Counted from the stretch's first letter, positions 9,331-22,676 are shown. The stretch is DNA of 64,000 nt from Pogona vitticeps (GCF_051106095.1 NC_135784.1:148773428-148837427), one strand, 5' to 3'. A program made the numbers and translations. Notes: generated from the sequence alone by a model not told the origin.

Positions 9331-11768
9331 TTGATTAAAGCTTATAGACTTCATGTTGAAAGAGAACGATTGGGTTTAACTACCTCACTCCCTTTTGTAA
9401 GACATGCATGTCAAAGTATTTTAACACAGCCAGTATCTGAAAAAATGTCAAGCAGGGAAGGTGTTCCACCTTTTCTTGGCTATGCCATATCTTGGAGAAT
9501 GGAATTAGCCGAAATCCCGGTGACATGTACCAGCTGCCTATTTCAGGATTGTGTGTGGTACAGTATATAGCCACACACTCGTATCTCATATACAGTATTT
9601 GATTCAGCATCAACATAAAAGATGACAGGAATGTGAGTAAAAAAATAATGGTGAATGTAAGTGTAATCTTGGTCACACATCCCCAATATCTGTTTTTTTC
9701 ATGCTCAAACAGGGATACCATGATAGTTTCATTTAGAACTGCCAGAATGTTTTTAAAAGAGCAATTGGACAGTGCTCTGTTTTGATTTATACCCTTATGA
9801 ACGCAGAAGGCAAGGAAATTAAGTTTGTAAGGGAACAAAAGAACAACTTCTGAACTGTGTTCCACTTGTTACAGGAAAATGCATTTACTGAGTTGTTAAT
9901 AACAACAAGGGCACAGATTATATTCTGTGATCATTCCATTATGTATGTGCAATAAAGCACAACACAATATGATACACATTCATTAAAATTAATTAATTAG
10001 AAATGTTCAAAAGTAGTGGTGATGGAGCGGTTGGGGTTGTCATGATGGGGAGCATATACGCTTACTTTCGAGTCTTTATTCTTCATCCCTTAAAATGAAG
10101 TCACTTAGCTCTTATCTCTGCTGAACTTTAATGCTATTACTGCTATCCTGTCTCTAATTTTTAAGTAGCTATTCCCATTGGTCTTTGCAGAACCTTATGA
10201 AAAAAAATGGAAGCCATTGTGAAGTAATATTCTCACAGTAATAAAATTAAGGCTGCAGCCATACCCCCATCTATTTGGGACTACATCCCATTGAATAGGA
10301 CTTATTTCTCTGTAGATGTGTGTGGAACTGTACCGCAAATGATGACTTAAATTCCATTGCCAATACCAACTAGAGTCGCCCTGTTGACTCTGATATTGAA
10401 TGTTGTTGAATATTTGTGTAAAAGATTTAGCAAGCCTGTTCTGACAGAAATTAGAACTTGAGTTTAGAGCGATAGTTCCAATAAATCATATGGTAAACCT
10501 TGCAAAAGGGTCAATGAGCAAGGACTTTTCAGGAATTCCAGCTCAATATTTAAAAAAAAAATAAGGGAAGAATACTTTAAAGTTTTGCTTCTGTTTGGTG
10601 CAGCTGTAATATCTGCTGAGGATGTGAAGGGGTATTACAGTAGTTGTGTTCTTTGGTAGATATTTCATGATGTGATCTAATATATGACACCCAGCAGTCC
10701 TAGGGCATTGCCAGTGAAAGGGTGCAGTGTAAAGATCCTGGGAGGACAGGTAATGCCTGAAACACTGAGTCAACTGCAAGCCACATGTTTTGAAAGGGAG
10801 GTGTGAAAAGTACAGCCCTTTTGCTTTTCTGTCCTGGCCAGTCCAAATCAGAGGTATCTGACCGGGCCCAATACATACTTTAACTGCTGGTTGGTTTTCA
10901 TCAACTCACAGCACATCTTTTGTTGCAGACCCTGCTGGTCACAGGATGAAACTGTGTCATTTCACTTGACTGAACTGTCAAATGGTCACAGCTGCCAACT
11001 GAGCAATCCAGATCAGACGTGTCTGTTAACCGTGGAAGCTTGCATCCTGTCAGCATCTGTCCATTGGGCATAAAACATGTCCAGACAGGTGCTTCCCCTG
11101 CTGCTGGTTCTGTGCAAAACATGCAGAAAGCAAGTTGGGAAAAGAAAACACCAAGAAAAGTACATGAGGTTCTTACAATACTGATCTCCACCTGGAACAT
11201 GCCAGTTTTGACATATGTTGACTGATGGACACAGTAGCCAGGTGCCTTGCTAAATGAGTTCAGAAGTACTGAACTCATCATATGTCAGAATAAGCATTTC
11301 CTTTTTAGGTCCTTGAAATAATTATTCGTTTAAATTTCCCACAATGACATACAGTACAGTCTTACTGTAATGTCACACTGTGACTCCCTAATTAAATGGA
11401 GTATGTGTATGGCAAATTCAGGAAAGAGAAGCAAACATTGACAAGATGGGAAACGATAAGATGCCATGAAAGTAACTGGGGAAGGGGGAGGAGTGGTACT
11501 GGACATAATAATAAAACACTGAATATTTCTGTAAAGTGGTTTTAGAGAGAAATTGCCAGTTGGATGGAACAGAGACTAGTGAACATTCAGTGAATTCCTA
11601 ACCACAACCTTAATTATTCCAAACAAGGGTCTTTTATTCTTTCTAATTTTTTCCACCCAGATTCTGGGAAAGTGTTTTTGGAATTCTGGGAGATGTACAA
11701 AAAGCCAGAACTCTTCCAAGCTCCTATTAGACTTTGAACTAATTCAAATGTGATCAGTACCAGGAAGC

Positions 11769-12020
11769 GAGCCCCATGGCGCAGTGCTTAAACTGCAGTC
11801 CTACAGTCAAGTCTCCGTTTATGACCTGAGTTCAATCCAAGTGGGCTCCGGAAGCCGGGTCAAGGTTGACTCAGCTTTCCATCTTTCCGAGGCTGGGAAA
11901 AATGAAATCCCAGCTCGTTGATGGACAAAGGGGTCCTTGCATAATTATGTTGTAAACAGCCCAGAGAGTGCTCTAGGACTATGCAGTGATATATAAGCTG
12001 AAACAATAAAATAAATAAAA
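11769..12020 (+). mobile_element. tRNA-derived SINE
   Basis: The head has a tRNA-like A box (TGGCGCAGTGC) and B box (GAGTTCAATCC). It is followed by a conserved middle (GGTTGACTCAGCTTTCCATC) and a LINE-like tail (TTGTAAACAGCCCAGAGAGT, then ATATAAGC and an ATAAATAAA run). Typical squamate SINE with an L2/CR1-like 3' end. Moderately degraded. Confidence 0.8.
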
Positions 12021-15000
12021 AAGCTCAAGGAAATAGCTAGAAGTACAGTATTCCAGAATACATTTGCAGAAAACAAGAAGAGCCACTGCAAAGGTAAATG
12101 ACAGAACAAGGCTGACCTTTTTTTCTATGCTTTTTCTTCCTGGCACTTAAATAAATAGAAAAGGATGGTGCATTTTGTTGAAAGAAAATTTATATTTGGG
12201 CTTGGCATTTATCCAGAACTGTGACACATAGTGGCAGCTGGGGGTACGTTCTGTGTTTTAATTCAACAGGTTACTTATGAAAAGAAAGTGCTAGCCATTT
12301 TTCTAGTACATGCCTCAATTAGTCAAAAAGAGATAGCATAATTATAATAAGTGTCAAACATTTGAAATGCCAGGGAGTAAAAAAAAGTCCATTAATGGCC
12401 CATATTCTCTAGGTGCTAGAGTGGATATGATCTGGGTGCCATGGAAACATGCTTTCAGCAGAGGTGGGTTTTGTTTTTTTGGTTTTTTTTAAGCGCAGCT
12501 CCAGTATTTGAGAGTTAATGAATGACCTAAGCTTTGTGAAAGTCCTGTGTGATCTTGGCTGTCTGTGAACACCAAATAATACTATTTATCATTGGAAGAA
12601 GGATGAACCAACGTGGCTGAAATTGTGCTATCGGCCTGAAAACTGATCTGGGATTTTCATCTTTGCAAATACAGATAGCAAAAGGAAGGGGCATAAAGTG
12701 AGTTATTGTTTAATAGTGAAAAGACCGATGCTAACATATGCACATGTACAAATTCAGGAAGGATCCAGATAAATAATGTATGATAAATTACAAGGTAATG
12801 AGGATCTATTTTGCTAAGTGTCTTGGGCAAAGAAAAATATTTGTATCGATGGATAGTCCGTGGCCTTGTATAATTAATTGCATTTAGCCACTGATCGTTG
12901 TACCATTGTGAGCTAATTTCTAGGCTGGAGGCAAGCAACGTATGACCTGCCCAATGTTGCTGGACTACAACTTCCATCATTCTTCACCACCAGCGATATA
13001 AAATGGAGCTGATTAGAGTTGTGGTCGAACAACATCTGGAAAAAAACTCATGTTGCCCCCACCCCACCCCAGGTATGAGCGTTAGTTCAAAATTCCATTG
13101 TATATTCACTCTGCTTGTAACTGTGTTAGTACTATGTCTGCAGGGAAACTGACAGCAGGTCAGGAAGAGGGGCTGCAGTTTGGACAGTGGTTTCCTGTCT
13201 GAGGTGTGGTGTAGGGAGAAAGACACCATGCTCATTTGCCTTTCTGCAGCAGGAAACCCCCCCCCCCAATACCCTTCTTTGAATGCAGAGGGAGTTTGAG
13301 TTAACACTTAGATAGTACCCATATAAAATCCCAAGGACCCGGGAATGGTAGCAATGCCTTGACATTAATCTAACATTTAGTAAGGGCATTTTGTAAAGCC
13401 GTGATCTCTGATTCACGGAGAGAAGCCCTGAAAGCATCCACAAAGGGCAACTTGTATGCATGTACAAATGAGGAGCCAGTCAGTTGCATTTTATGTTCAG
13501 ACCAAGAGGGCTCTATGTGTACATGAACACATTATTTTCTTGGCCCCAATTCTATTTCCAAATGTGACAGCACCAGCAAATAGAAGACCAGTGTCCTCAT
13601 TATCACGTTAAACAGCCCTTCTGACTACATGGGTAGGACTTTTTTTTTTTAAATGGAACTCTTTAGTAAGCAGCCACTTCTCTTCTAAGAAGAGGAAAAA
13701 GATCTGCTGAGTTCCCATCAGCAAAGGGCATGGTTTGTGGTGAAGTCAGTGGGCAGCACCCACTGGAAGCTTCCTAGCTAATCGCCCTTGTTCCCTTTGA
13801 TATATATTATTTCTTCAGTAACCAGTTTTTCCCTCCTCTGTGGGAAAAGGGAAGTGACAAGCCTCTGGAGTTTTCTGCTCATTAGGAAAACAGTATGTTT
13901 TCACTAGATGACTGATGTAGGTTTCCTGAACAAGCTGTTTGCTCTTAACTGACCAGTATGACAGAGCAGGGGTAGACCTCCTTCCTCATCCCCCCCCTTT
14001 TTTTGTTCACAACTTGCAGGATCAAGAAATGGAGTATGGCCTGATTAAATTGGACAAAGCGGGCAGAGAGGCAAGAGAACGGGGTTTTATTTTGAACAAG
14101 CCGAAACTTGCAAAATATGATTCTTATAAAAGGTTCTCCTAAATCTTACTGATTTTGTCCAACATCATATTTGAAGGGAATGATATTTTGAGTGTGGCTC
14201 TGATATGTGATGTTCCAAAGCTTGAGAGACAGTGTGTTAATGTCTTAGTGTGCTCAGTTCTTCTTTCAGATCCTGGAAAGGATCTGTACTTCTGTTCTTT
14301 AAGACGACAAGAAGCATGTCTTTTGCTGACCCAATTTGCGGCTAATGATAAAACTCAATAGAGGAAAATGGTGCACATTGGAGCGAGGATGCGGCGGTTT
14401 TTCTCCTTCAAGCAGGATGTCCTTCGTACAACTGGTCAGGCAGCCATTTTTTTGCAACAACGACTGGTCGTGCAAAGGGAAGCCTTGTAGAGGCAAGGTG
14501 GAATGTGTGAGGGTGACCCTTACTGTATTGCGTGAGGGAATGGCACTCTGGCCAAAAACAACAACAACAAAAACAAATACAACCAGGACACAAAATGGAT
14601 GAATTACAACGTTAGAAATTTAAAAAAAAAAACACCATAAATATTGTGACACTTTTGAAACTAACAAATTTATTTCATGGATTACAATCCACTTCTTTAG
14701 GGATAATACATATGTAGGAGAAGGGATACCTTTATTTAGACCACTAAAAATGAACCGTTCAGTGTGAACCTTCATGGTTAAAAAAAAATCACTTCTTCAG
14801 GCATGCACCAATATCTTGTGGAGAGTGCGGAAAAATTATAAATGAATGTCCCGAAATTTTCTTGCCAGAAGTCTTCTTAAGGTGAGCTCAGAGCCGGTTT
14901 CAACCCGTTTGGGAGTGTGGGTATGTTTCAATGTGGTTGAAATTTTCCACTCACCTTCCAGGATAGAAGGTAGTCCCTGAATGAGTGTTCAACTTTTAAT

Positions 15001-15227
15001 GGTCTAAATAAATATATCATTTCTCCTACGTTTGTATTGAGTAAAGAACCGTCCGGGTCTCTTTGGTGTTGTTTTTCCTCAAGTTCTTCCGTTGTGCCTG
15101 AAACAGTGGCTGAAATACTGTTGGTGCAACTTTACACTACACAAGGTGGATGATGTTATCTTCTGCTGATGTACATATTTAATTTAATTAAAAACTTTCC
15201 CGCCCGTTTAAGATTTTGAGGCTCTCT

Positions 15228-15358
15228 AGGTGTCATTGAAGCTGCCAACATGAATCTGACCCAACTCTGGGAGGCAGTGGAAGACAGGAGGGCCTGGCAT
15301 GCTCTGGGCCATGGGGTCACAAAGAGTCGGACACGACTAAATGACTAAACAACAACAA
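15228..15358 (+). mobile_element. BovB LINE 3' tail
   Basis: Contains GTCATTGAAGCTGCCAACAT, GAGGCAGTGGAAGACAGGAG, GGGGTCACAAAGAGTCGGAC and ends ACTAAACAACAACAA. A 5'-truncated RTE-type insertion of about 130 bases. Confidence 0.85.
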
Positions 15359-15724
15359 AGGGATCCCTTTTGCCGTTGGGAAGCCTCAGCACCAGGACAG
15401 GGGAAATTTTAATGTTGGAAAATTGCTGTTGCTGATCCTGCCACTGGATTGGGACCTCCAGCAGCAAACCAGTGGCAATTTTCTCATTTTAAAGACTCTC
15501 CATGTGCTGAAGCTCCCAAAGGGTTCCCAAGAGCAAAAGGGATCCCTAGAGAATTTCAAAGCAGCACTATTTCTCATTGATTTGATTCTGGCAACTGCTT
15601 GGATTGAGCAGCAGCCTCCATCCAACTGCTAGTCCCAACTAGACTAGACCATTTGTTCAATGGGAAAAGAACACACATGCATCCTAGTGATTCAATGAGT
15701 GTTCTAGTGGGCAAGAGGTACCCA

Positions 15725-15900
15725 GTGAGGTGTAATGGATAGAGCAATAGATTAGGACTCTCAGGAGACCTGGGTTCACTTCCATGGCTATGCCATGGAA
15801 ATTCACTGAGAGATGGAACTGATAAAATTTAAATAACTCTACCTTGAAAACTCTAAAGAGTTGCTCTAAGTCAGTTCTGACTAGATGAGACATAACAGTA
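15725..15900 (+). mobile_element. tRNA-headed SINE, degraded
   Basis: The segment opens with a tRNA-like A box (GTGTAATGGATAGAGC) and B box (GGGTTCACTTCC), followed by a body with CATGGAAATTCACTGAGAGA and a tail near TGCTCTAAGTCAGTTCTGAC. Related copies appear degraded near 50690-50770 and 59588-59812. Confidence 0.6.
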
Positions 15901-16994
15901 ATAACTCTAGTAGGTACTAGCAGTTGGATTGAGTGAGGCCTGTTATTAATCCCTTTCCCCTGTGAGAATTGGGGGAAAAATAAGAAATAAAGGCTTCTTA
16001 GAAAGATGTGTGGAACAGAAGTTAGTCCTTTAGAATCGGAGTCCTTTGTGTTGCGCACACCACGTGGTGTCAAAAAGCATCCAGAAGGCAATTGTTTCTG
16101 CGTAAGTCAAATGTTCTTCTAGTTGCTGCAGCCCTCTTTACTACAGAGATCAGAAACAATGCCATATATGAAGCCAGTCTAACATGGTAAGGGAGCAAAC
16201 AAGCTATGCTACCCTCTAAGAGCAGGGTTAAATCCAGATGCTCCAACCGTCAATATTTAGCTGGCTATATTTAACTTGTTATCTACAACTTATCAAGAAA
16301 GAGTTCCTCCATTGGTTTACTTTTGTGGTGGCAAGCCCTTTCATCCTTGTTTGTCTTGCCTTCACTTAGAACAGCAGGCAGATACTGCCTGTATTGGGGA
16401 ACACAAACAGAAGTACTGTATGCAGCTGTGTTCCTTTTCAGTTTGTGTATTTCCAGTGGACATAAAGGCAGGAAAGAACAATGAGCTACAGTAGGTAGGC
16501 CAAAGCCAGATCCAGCAGAGTAAGATCAACTCCTGAGGCATGCAGTGGAACCATCCAGAGATTAGCCTAGTTTCAGTGTAAGTGAGAGGACCAGACTGAT
16601 CTTGATCATCTGCTATGTGCTTCTCCGTTCGTCCCCCCCCCCTCCGCAATCATATTTGCATTGGAATTCTGATTCTCGTCGACTCTTCTTGCCAGGAGCT
16701 ACCAGTAGCAGCCAAACACTTACAGTATCACATTGACATCAACAACTACAGTTTGGCACCTACTTGTCACCCACAGCCAGTAGACTTCTCTGTTTTTAAA
16801 ACTAGTTGGAGTGACAAGTGACTAGGAGAGCACCCCAAACCAGTCATACCATGAGACATACAGAGGGAATAATAATCACTGAACTACCCAGCAGGATGGG
16901 AAGGTATCTTTGGCCCTCCAGATGTTTGGGGCATCAACTTCCAGCATGGCTAATGGTAAGGGACACCAGGAATTTTAATCCAAAAAATCTTGTG

Positions 16995-17128
16995 AATGTA
17001 TATTCGCGAAGGCTTTCACAGCCGGGATCTGATGGTTCTTGTGGGTTTTTTGGGCTCTTTGGCCGTGTTCTGAAGGTTGTTCTTCCTGACGTTTCGCCAG
17101 TCTCTGTGACCAGCATCTTCAGAGGACA
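16995..17128 (+). repeat. Single arm of a fold-back retroelement repeat (Penelope-like suspected)
   Basis: Contains CGCGAAGGCTTTCACAGCCG, CTTTGGCCGTGTTCTGAAGG, TTCTTCCTGACGTTTCGCCA and CAGCATCTTCAGAGGAC. It matches the left arms of 31365-31622 and 49036-49274 but lacks the inverted arm. It ends about 140 bases before RGS9 exon 2. Confidence 0.6.
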
Positions 17129-17269
17129 GCAATGATTCCCTACTCTTGAGATATGGAATCTAGTCTGAGGAACTGATGAGACTCCTTAGTGTTTCCTTGT
17201 GTTTTTGCCTTCAGTTGTTCTTATCTTCCTTCTGTTCCATGCCTAATATGTGTCTGCTATCATTTGCAG

Positions 17270-17366
17270 CTTGAAGCTCTCTTGGTGGAGATGCAGGATC
17301 CAAATTCTGGTATCAAAATGCACACCCAGAAGGTCATGGTTGCCAGTATCCCACATGCTATGACCG
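17270..17366 (+). CDS. RGS9: RGS9 coding exon 2 (DEP start)
   Basis: Encodes LEALLVEMQDPNSGIKMHTQ and on to PHAMTG, matching human [20 protein letters not shown] and SVPHAMTG. It is preceded by CATTTGCAG and followed by GTAAGT, entering in phase 0 and leaving in phase 1 with the glycine codon split. This is the beginning of the DEP domain, which in R7 RGS proteins docks onto the membrane anchor. A retroelement fragment ends about 140 bases upstream. Confidence 0.95.
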
Positions 17367-18740
17367 GTAAGTATAACAGTAGTAAGCAATGAAAGATGAC
17401 ACCAGCCACCCGGTTCCTCTTATGGAAACATTGCCTTAGTATTTATAAATACTGTATTTCTCCACATGATTTTTGTAGAACAGCCACAACGATCCAGTCT
17501 CACAGCTGCAGTGAGGTACGTTGTGGGCCATTAAGACTGCTGTCCTCACATCATGATGAAAGAGAACACAAAGAGTAAAATTATTTTATTAAATTATACA
17601 CATTGCATGTGTCAGCTGCCATCTCTATGCCTGAAATAGTACAAAATAGTTCTAAAACTATGTATGTACCAAACTGTTATCGCAGAAGTTATTTGAAATT
17701 GGTAATACTAACTGCAAGGAAAACATATAACAGTGAGTCACTTTTATACGTTCCACTGTGACCTCTCACAGAGGAAATGTTTTATTAGTTTGATCCAAGA
17801 ACTAAGTGAGGAAAGTTACACGCTGTAGTAAACACCTTACATTCACTGGAGCCTCATTCCCAGCAAACGTAATAAAAACTATAGCCCAAGGGTCAGATTT
17901 GCTGGGAAGAATTTGGTTGTCTGATATTTTTCCCCTGTAGTTAGAGACACTGGGATCCTGATTGTAGGAATAGTTCTATCTTTCTCTTGTGGCGTTTCAA
18001 GTGGAGTTCTAGAAACATAAGATTGATATGTCTTCACACAGAGATTATCCATCCAAGATGTCGAGAGGAGATACAAGTGTTCTACCTTTCTTAGTATTTC
18101 TTTGACTATCATGGGTTTTCCAAAGGGCTTTAATTTTATCCATACTAGGAGGAGAAGAATGGATGAGTGGGTGTGATGTCAAAGAGTGCCATTCTACATT
18201 GGAGTTACATGTCATCACTCATTTATTAATTTCCCACCGTTTCCTTGCCCCTTCCTCTTTCTTTTTTTCCAGAGATGATATCTTGAGTAGGGAATGATGA
18301 AATAATTGCACTGTTTCTTTTGCTCAATAATGCTAGGTAACTATCCGTCTAGAAGCCCTCATGTTTCCTTCCTGAAAGGTTTCTTGTTTGTTTGTTTGTT
18401 TTTTGACTAGTCAGGAAAAATATGAAAGAGTGATATCTGAATCCTTGGCAAAATTAGGTGAATAAGATGGTGTGATTGCACAATAAATACAACTCTGTGA
18501 TGAGGTGACTGTAGAAAGCTGTCTTGTAGGTAGAGGTAAAGATTCCCCTTGACATTTAGCCCAGTCATATCCAACTCTAGGGCGCGGTGCTCATCCCCGT
18601 CTCCAAGCCATAGAGCCAGCGTTTTGTCCGTAGACAGTTTCCATGATCACATGGCCAGCGTAACTAGACACGGAACACCATTACCTTCCCACCGTGATGG
18701 TACCTATTTATCTACTTGCATTTGCATGCTTTCGAACTGC

Positions 18741-19527
18741 TACGTGGGGCTGCTTTTGAGGCTGATGCGGAAACTTCAGATGGTCCAGAATGCAGCAGCC
18801 AGGCTTATTAATGGGGTGAGAAAATATCAGCACATCTCCCCCACTCTGGCTGCGCTGCACTGGTTACCTATTCGTTTCCGCATTGACTTCACAGTATTAA
18901 TGATTACATATAAAGCCCTAAACCAGTGGTGTCGAACTGTGGCCCTCCAGATGTTCTTGGACTTCAACTCCCAGAAGCCTTCACCACCACCTCTGCTGGC
19001 CAGGATTTCTGGGAGTTGAAGGCCAAGAACATCTGGAGGGCCACAGTTCAACACCACTGCCCTATACGGTTTGGGACCTCAATATTTGGCAGATCGCCTC
19101 CTCCCACCGAGATCTACCCGAGTCACCCGACATAGCCAGCAGGGACGGCTGAGGGGCCTGACGCCGAGGGAGGCCCGGAAGGAGAAAACAAGAAACCGGG
19201 TCTTCTCGGCGGTTGCCCCTCGGCTGTGGAACACACTTCCCACTGAAATTCGGCTGGCACTCTCGCTGGGTGAGTTCAAAAACCAACTAAAAACATGGTT
19301 ATTCAGACAGGCCTTCCCCCCAGTCACCTAAGTTCTTTCCCCCCCTTTTTTTCTGGTTCTTAATGTTGCCATCTTGGATAGTATTAATTATAATAATTGC
19401 ATTATGCTAGTTATTTTCTACATTGTTTTGATGTGTTTTGATTTTTGTAAGCCGCCCCGAGTAGACGTTGTCTAGAGGGGCGGGGTAAAAATTGAATGGA
19501 TAAATAAATAAATAAAAATAAATAAGA
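18741..19527 (+). mobile_element. L2/CR1-type LINE inserted in the SINE
   Basis: Encodes the C-terminal reverse transcriptase block (YVGLLLRLMRKLQMVQNAAA, HWLPIRFRID, LTPREARKEKTRNRVFSAVA) and ends in the structured tail AGCCGCCCCGAGTAGACG plus an (AAATA)n run. It sits exactly inside the SINE body: GAACTGCTA on the left continues as TAGGTTGGCAGG on the right. It is itself interrupted by a hAT MITE at 18924-19059. Confidence 0.85.
18924..19059. mobile_element. hAT-type MITE, 136 bp, inside the LINE
   Basis: Terminal inverted repeats are CAGTGGTGTCGAACTGTGG and CCACAGTTCAACACCACTG. The 8-base target duplication is CCCTAAAC / CCCTATAC (18916-18923 and 19060-19067), one mismatch; the intact LINE at about 3799 reads CCCTAAACGGTTTAGGGCC, confirming the junction. 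Youngest layer of this nest. Confidence 0.9.
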
Positions 19528-19876
19528 TAGGTTGGCAGGAGCTGGGACAAGTGATGGGAGCTCACTCCATCATGTGGATTCGATCTTACGACGGCTGGTC
19601 TTCTGACCTTGCAGCTTAGAGGCTTCTGCAGTTTAACCCACAGCACCACCACGTCCCTCAAGCTGTCTTGGGAAATGGACAAAAAACTGCTTGAAAGCAC
19701 ACCGGCATATTGAGAATCACATGGGAAATTAGGTCCAAAGGCCACACAGATTCAGACATGAGCTCAGAGGTGACCAGTTCTGAGAAACAGCTGGCCAGTT
19801 CTTCGTTGATAGAGCCTTTAAACTCAGTGGGATGCCTCTACAGGGCTGGGGAGACGTGAACAATACCTGAACTCCC

Positions 19877-19985
19877 TGTATTGGTAGTTCCCAAACCCAG
19901 ATGTTCTTGGACTACTGCTCCTGGCCAACAGAGCTAGTGGTGAAAGCTTCCAGGAGTTTTAGTCCAAGAACATCTGGGGACTCAG
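19877..19985. mobile_element. Degraded hAT-type MITE of the same family
   Basis: Contains GTAGTTCCCAAACCCAGATG, TCTTGGACTACTGCTCCTGG and the inverted partner GAGTTTTAGTCCAAGAACAT followed by CTGGGGACTC. The terminal repeats are eroded and no TSD is clear. Confidence 0.6.
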
Positions 19986-22676
19986 ACAGGCCCGTTTCAG
20001 TTTCCTGTACACTTAGTCAAATGTCTTTAAAAGCAAATGCTTGTGCTGAGTTAGTTTTATTTTAAGCACTGATTCCAAATTTCACGCAAATCAACAGGGA
20101 AGAGGACTTGAATCGCAGGACTCAGTGTCAAGTCAGGCTTAAGTTGCACCAGTGACTCAACCTAGTTTTTTTCCCCCCCAATGACTCAGACTCAACTCTC
20201 AATTTGGAACCCACCCACTCCTCCTTAAAAAGCTTGTTTTTAATAGGGACTCAGATTTGGGGCTTGGACCCAAAGACTCAGACTTGGGGCTTGGACCCAA
20301 ATACTTACCAACATCCCTGAAAATCAGAGACTGGGAAAAGGATGAAAATCTGTACCTTGGTGCGCTACTGACTGATGGATTATTTTATTCATTCATCCTT
20401 CCCACTTTTTTTGGCATCTTTCTGTGTTTGTCTATGCATTCATGGCCAGCATGTGGTAAATACTTGTAAAGGCTGATGTTCCCAGGCAAACGTTTGAATC
20501 TCTTAAAATTCAGAGGTATGCCAGTGAATTTGATGGCTGCTAATATATGTGATGGGTGAGAGTCATGTGTTCCTCAAAACTCCATTTTTGAAGAATAGCA
20601 CAAAGTCTATTCACAGGCAGCATTCACATGCTACACATACTTCTCAAAGAGAAGCGCAAAAGGACAACATCATTCATGTGAGTGGCATCAGAGGTTGGCG
20701 GGGAATAATATTCTTTTGCCATTCTGATGTATCTTTTTGCAGCCAGTGGAGTCCAACATTCTGAGAGTTAGGGGGTCCAAAAATAACTTCCTATCAAGTC
20801 AGCATCCACCGACCTTTGAACACCTGTAACTCTATACAATCAGTCTTATCTTAAATACTGTACACTCTTTCCACTTCTAAATCTTGTCTGTCTTTCTCCA
20901 GGCTGTGAAACATATTTACAGTCCTGCCAGCACTGTATTTTATGGGAATATTTTTTTACACTGATTATGGAACAACCAGTTTCTTTGTCATTAAAGGGGG
21001 GGGCAGTTTGGAGACCTCGGGACACATTGTCTTCTGGCTGGCCTGAACAGTTACAGCTCCACTTACTTGGTGCAAAAGGTTTACCCGAGGCTTTCCCAGA
21101 ATTCAGAAAAGAAACATCACCTCTTAAGGGAGAAGAGCAGGTGCAAGCTGGGTTGTCTAGGTCGGGTCTGAGTTGCAGGCTAATCTTTTAATTTGATCTA
21201 TTTTAGGAAGCCGTTGGATGGGATAAGAACTCTAGGCTCCCAGGGCATGTCTAAATCAATCTGTATAAAGTCAGGAGAAGTTACATTTTAATCCCCACCT
21301 TGACAGCATTTGGAGATGAAGATTAGTATATGTTAAAGGAGTGAGTGTATTCCTACTGTCCTGGCTTTGTTTATAACATCTGGGTCTCATATAAGCTAAA
21401 TAGGGATAAGCACTATGGTAACTTTTGGCCACATGTGCTCCTTGGGATCATTTTAGGACATCCAACAACCCAGGGCCCCTTCGCCCCCACACCTTTAAAT
21501 ATTTCTAAAATGTAAACCAATATTTTTTAGTTAACAAAAACCCATTGTAGGAATCTTCACATTATGTAACCACCAGATTAATTTTTAAATCGAATATTAA
21601 ATATGCAAAATAGCTTATATTTCCATGTACTCCCCATTAGTCCCATCTTTTTGGGAGTGTGGCCCTGGGACTATTTGCAAAATGGCCCTTTCTTCTGCCA
21701 GGGCTTTTAAAAAAGTGTACAGTAGGACACAGCTCAAATCCTGTTACACAGTCGTACAAATGGCATAACTTTTGGAAATGAAATGCTCAAAGTTAAGAAA
21801 TCTCCACAGATGTTATTTGTTGCGTACTCTCAGTGTGGCTTGGTGTGCAACAGATAAGGTCTATAGAGCTTTCTTAACTTACAGCAATTGACCTCTAAAA
21901 GTTACACGATAAAGTTTGCACGACTGTGGAACAGGATTTCAGCCAAAATGTACCAACTTTTTGTACAGTTGAAAAATGAAAAGAGATCATCATAGAAGAA
22001 ATAAGGTAGAATTAATAGTGAGGCACCAGATCTATCAGTTTCCAACTGCACAGTTATCCCCACCCCCAGCTATACATTTTAAGCTTAACTGTGCACTAAG
22101 AAAAGCCTGACTCCTCCCAGCTGTGCCCTAAAATAATCTTTCTCTGTCTTTTTATATGTCCATGCATTGAGTCTGTCAAAGAACTTGGGTTCTGCCAGTT
22201 ATTCTGCTAACTAACCTGGCTTCCTGCCATGTGAGAAACATAAAGTCCCTGTTCCCAAGAAAGCCATTTCAGTGTTTGCAAGCATTCTGTCATTGTATCT
22301 ATCACTTCTGCTAAGTTTTAAGGCCATTGAACATTGCAGTAGTATCACTGGAAGTAAACAAAAGCAAAGATAATACTTCTGCTAGTACCCATGCCATTAT
22401 TCTATTGGAATGACATTACAAAGTTTTACTAATGAGTAGAAATTTTACATGTATAGTAACTATAACACCTGAAATAATAATTCCTTAGTTGTCTTTATAT
22501 AGGTCTTGTGTCTCACCTGGATTGGTTCTGTGTCTCAGTCGGTGGTACCTGCACCACTGGTTAAAACCTGTTGCCTTAAACTGCTGATTACGAAGTAATC
22601 CAAATTAATGAATAATTAATTCCAAATTAATTAATAATGTGAATTAAACCCTCACCTATTATTAGCTGGCAAATTA

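Larger units (their letters stand above)
8380..17269 (+). other. RGS9: RGS9 intron 1 (8.9 kb)
   Basis: The first kilobase (about 8590-9330) is non-repetitive and AT-rich with many TAAT motifs; it is treated as a candidate regulatory region. A tRNA-derived SINE lies at 11769-12020, a short hAT-like scrap near 12930-12990, a BovB tail at 15228-15358, a tRNA-headed SINE at 15725-15900, and a single arm of a retroelement terminal repeat at 16995-17128. Between these, 9340-11760 and 12030-15220 show nothing I recognise; their short open frames lack family signatures. Confidence 0.8.
18527..19659 (-). mobile_element. tRNA-derived SINE split by a LINE, flanked by 11-bp TSD
   Basis: SINE sequence occupies 18527-18742 and 19528-19659 on the minus strand. 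The reverse complement of the right piece begins GGGACGTGGTGGTGCTGTGG and holds a B-box-like AGATCGAATCC; the left piece carries the 3' body (AGCCATAGAGCCAGCG, CTAGACACGGAACACC). The whole complex is flanked by an exact 11-base duplication AAGCTGTCTTG (18516-18526 and 19660-19670). The SINE therefore landed first and the rest came later. Confidence 0.88.

Noticed and set aside
9380-9865. 161-codon minus-strand open frame in intron 1
   Set aside because: No motif, no splice partner, and the hydrophobic, Phe-rich content is as expected for translated AT-rich intron.
11769-11850. tRNA gene
   Set aside because: A- and B-box-like motifs are present here and in the other SINEs, but no cloverleaf could be drawn and each is joined to a SINE body.
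13939-14142. 67-codon open frame with LDKAGREARERGFILNKPKL
   Set aside because: Looks protein-like but matches nothing I know, has no flanking exon signals, and does not fit an RGS9 exon.
15684-16091. 135-codon minus-strand open frame
   Set aside because: Overlaps a tRNA-headed SINE on the opposite strand; no domain.
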